A DNA stretch of 44,739 bases from Gemmataceae bacterium (GTDB lineage Bacteria > Planctomycetota > Planctomycetia > Gemmatales > Gemmataceae). The notes beneath the pieces are model-generated. The model saw only the letters and a program-made list of their open reading frames with translations. It searched no databases and was not told the DNA's origin. A program made the translations under genes and the position numbers. Below, one piece after another: positions 42,690 through 44,739 of this stretch. The stretch covers positions 36,891 through 81,629 of the forward strand of contig PLDW01000165.1 of assembly GCA_003136315.1 (NCBI GenBank), read 5' to 3'. Numbering within the stretch: the first letter of the stretch is position 1; every line of letters begins with the position of its first letter.

Positions 42690-43583
42690 TTGCAAGTATT
42701 CCGCGGATCGGGACAGGTCTACCTGACATGTGGGTTCAGCCCGGACGGGCGCTTCCTTGCTGCCGGTGGGATCGGACGCTTGGTCGACATCTGGGACACC
42801 TTCGACCCCACAGTGCCAGGCCGTCAACTCCCGGTCGACGAATCGTCGGTCGTGCATCTGGCGTACGCAGACGATGGACTCCTGACGATTTGCACCGCCC
42901 GACAGCCAGTCAGGGTGGTCGACCCGCTTGGCGAGTGGCCGGAGCGGATGGTGGGTCAGCCAAACTCGATGGTCATTACCCGCGGGGTGTGCTCGAAGGA
43001 TGGGTCGCACATCCTCCTCGGCGGCGATCAGCTTGGGGTCGTTGAGTTGGCCGGGTGGGGTCGTGAGGTATGGGCGGATGATGCGATGCCCGGTCGGGTC
43101 TTTGCGGGAGTGGAGTATGAGCCCGACGGGAGCCGGGTGGCAGTGTCTCGGGTCGGGGTCGGCTATCCGGTTTGGTCGGTGATCGAGATCCGCGATGCTG
43201 CGTGTGGGCTCGTCCTTACTGAGATCCCGATCCGCGGCCAACGGCCCGACAAGCTGTCGTGGTCCCCGGATGGCAGGCTCCTCGCTGGACTGGTGGACAA
43301 GCACCTGACCGTCTGGGAAACCGAATCGTGGTCCGAGGTGTTCGGCCCCCCGGAACCCCCTGACGGTGGCGACTGGCTGGCTGTCCAGTTCCACTCCAGT
43401 GGAAAATCACTCCTCACCGGTAATGCGACGGGTGCGATCACGTGTTGGGAGGTTGGCACCTGGAAATCATCGGTGACACTCCAGTGGGGCAGCGCGCCGG
43501 TTTACGCCTTCGCCTTCGCTCCGGACGGACTTCGGGCCGCTGCCGCCGGACACGACAGGGTGACCGTGTGGGGCATCGGCTGA
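42690..43583 (+). CDS. WD40 repeat protein, copy 2
   Basis: The 297-residue product starts at TTG 42690 with a strong GAGGAGG six bases upstream; the frame is open further back into the previous gene, but those starts lack such a signal. Blades include CGFSPDGRFLAAGG...VDIWDTF, LSWSPDGRLLAGL...LTVWETESW and GAITCWEVGTW, closing with DRVTVWGIG. The gene begins 10 bases after the previous stop, so the two are surely co-transcribed. Confidence 0.78.
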   Translation: MQVFRGSGQVYLTCGFSPDGRFLAAGGIGRLVDIWDTFDPTVPGRQLPVDESSVVHLAYADDGLLTICTARQPVRVVDPLGEWPERMVGQPNSMVITRGVCSKDGSHILLGGDQLGVVELAGWGREVWADDAMPGRVFAGVEYEPDGSRVAVSRVGVGYPVWSVIEIRDAACGLVLTEIPIRGQRPDKLSWSPDGRLLAGLVDKHLTVWETESWSEVFGPPEPPDGGDWLAVQFHSSGKSLLTGNATGAITCWEVGTWKSSVTLQWGSAPVYAFAFAPDGLRAAAAGHDRVTVWGIG

Positions 43584-43720
43584 AAGTGTGCCCCTGCGAA
43601 CGTGCTAACCGTTTCAGACGCCAGCGAATACGGCCCAACTCGCCCTCTCGCTCTCCACACTCGGTATCCGGCCTGATGCGCGTGAACTAAGATTGAAGAT
43701 GGGACCGGCGGGGGCGGGGC

Positions 43721-44641
43721 ATGCGGGTTCTCAACACGGCCGAGGGGGAAGTCCTCGCCCTGGCGTTTAGCCCGGACGGACGGGCACTCGCCGCCGTTGT
43801 CGAGCAACAGGGCGTCTACCTCTGGAACCTCCAGTCGGCCGGTCCTCCCACCCAGCTCGACTCGGCCGCCACCTCCAAACCCCGCAGCAGCCTGTTCTTT
43901 TCCCCGGATGGTGGCTCGATCCACTGGCTGGGCGGACACGAGTGGCGGTCGTATGACCGGGAGTCTCACCAGACCACTCACCACCGATTGGATGCACGGG
44001 GACAGCTCTACCGGCTGATTCCGACCCCGAACGGTAATCGCATTTTCTCCGAGCATAACTTTCCGGAACCTGCTCTGGTCGCCTGGAAGCGGTCCGGTCG
44101 GCGGTGGACCCGGGAATGGGATGTCTCGGCCGAACATCTGGCGATCGAGGCGGTGACAGTTGACCCAGCCGTTCGCCGACTGGCCATGCTCACCCGCAAG
44201 ACGATCGGGGAACGGTGGTGGCAGCACCCGTTTCGGGTGGAACTGAAGTCGACCGTGTCGACCGTCACCGAGGCCCACGGCCAGTTCCCGTACACTCACC
44301 GTTGTCCGTTGACCTTCTCGCCCGACGGGAGCCAGCTTGTCGGGACTCACGAGATGACCCTCCTCGTCTGGCCAGTCCCCGATCTTGGCGAACCACTTCT
44401 CATCCGCAACGACAGCCGCAAGCATTTCACCAGTGTCGCCTACCACCCATCCGGGAAGTATCTGTTCGTGACCAGTAACGACGCCACGGTCCACGTATTC
44501 GACACCACCGGATGGGGCCGCCCAGCCCGGTTCACCTGGAATCTCGGTCGTCTCCGGGCGGTGGCCGTGGCCCCCGACGGCACCCTGGCCGCGACCGGCG
44601 GTGACCGCGGCGACGTCGTGATCTGGGATGTGGACTTATAG
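43721..44641 (+). CDS. WD40 repeat protein, copy 3
   Basis: The 306-residue product has blades such as LALAFSPDGRALAAV...VYLWNLQS, LTFSPDGSQLVGT...LLVWPVPD, VAYHPSGKYLFVTSNDATVH and a closing GDVVIWDVDL. A G-rich ribosome binding site (GGGGGCGGGGC) touches the ATG. There is no signal peptide. It is a paralogue of the gene at 41744. Confidence 0.8.
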   Translation: MRVLNTAEGEVLALAFSPDGRALAAVVEQQGVYLWNLQSAGPPTQLDSAATSKPRSSLFFSPDGGSIHWLGGHEWRSYDRESHQTTHHRLDARGQLYRLIPTPNGNRIFSEHNFPEPALVAWKRSGRRWTREWDVSAEHLAIEAVTVDPAVRRLAMLTRKTIGERWWQHPFRVELKSTVSTVTEAHGQFPYTHRCPLTFSPDGSQLVGTHEMTLLVWPVPDLGEPLLIRNDSRKHFTSVAYHPSGKYLFVTSNDATVHVFDTTGWGRPARFTWNLGRLRAVAVAPDGTLAATGGDRGDVVIWDVDL

Positions 44642-44739
44642 GCAAGATTACAGATTAAAGAGTTTCAAGTTTCAAGAAGTGCCCAGGGCTTCCGCCCTGG
44701 GTGTTGGCGATTTGGCCTGGTTCAAAGGGAGGTAACAAC
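44642..44739. repeat. B-type palindrome at window end
   Basis: CCCAGGGCTTCCGCCCTGGG at 44682-44701 equals the left end of the element at 2401. It is preceded by AGTTTCAAGTTTCAAG (direct repeat). No gene start is visible before the window ends. Confidence 0.75.

Overview
The window looks like chromosomal DNA of a planctomycete, most likely of the Gemmata-like group. The evidence is high GC coding DNA, a BatA/VWA/coiled-coil operon, GYF-containing Ser/Thr kinases, FHA-GAF-HD-GYP proteins, Uma2-family proteins, WD40 genes and abundant palindromic intergenic repeats. This placement rests on gene content and style only; no rRNA or other phylogenetic marker is present.

Layout. 151-12016 (+): an envelope/aerotolerance-like operon with two VWA proteins, a DUF4175-like membrane protein, a very long coiled-coil secreted protein and a prenyltransferase/squalene-oxidase-fold protein. 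12356-13516 (+): an orphan eboE-like TIM-barrel gene. 13528-14513: a repeat element split by a 133-bp MITE with clean 5-bp target duplication, a frameshifted tyrosine-recombinase relic, and a tRNA-Lys(UUU) on the minus strand whose anticodon is interrupted by a 248-nt group I intron. 14861-18374 (-): three Gln/Pro/Val-rich exported repeat proteins. 18560-20024 (-): a trypsin-fold protease and a small companion protein resembling the protease's own N-terminal domain. 20636-21979 (-): a dicarboxylate/amino acid:cation symporter. 22519-23433 (+): pyrB. 23457-29076 (-): a zinc-ribbon membrane protein, a TIR protein, a DEDDh exonuclease and an FHA-GAF-HD-GYP protein. 29356-30916 (+): a small unknown, a retropepsin-like protein and a GNAT acetyltransferase. 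30944-32515 (-): a tail-anchored Ser/Thr kinase. 33008-36946 (+): five membrane-anchored, mostly coiled-coil genes including a decayed tandem duplicate. 37414-44641 (+): a PD40/WD40 protein, three tandem Uma2 genes and three tandem WD40 genes.

The most striking item is the self-splicing-type intron in tRNA-Lys. Pairings P1 to P9 can all be drawn by eye, and a good sigma70-type promoter lies just upstream. Next come the MITE insertion, the protease/mini-domain pair, and the Uma2 array in which each copy carries its own conserved leader. No CRISPR array, rRNA or complete insertion sequence was seen.
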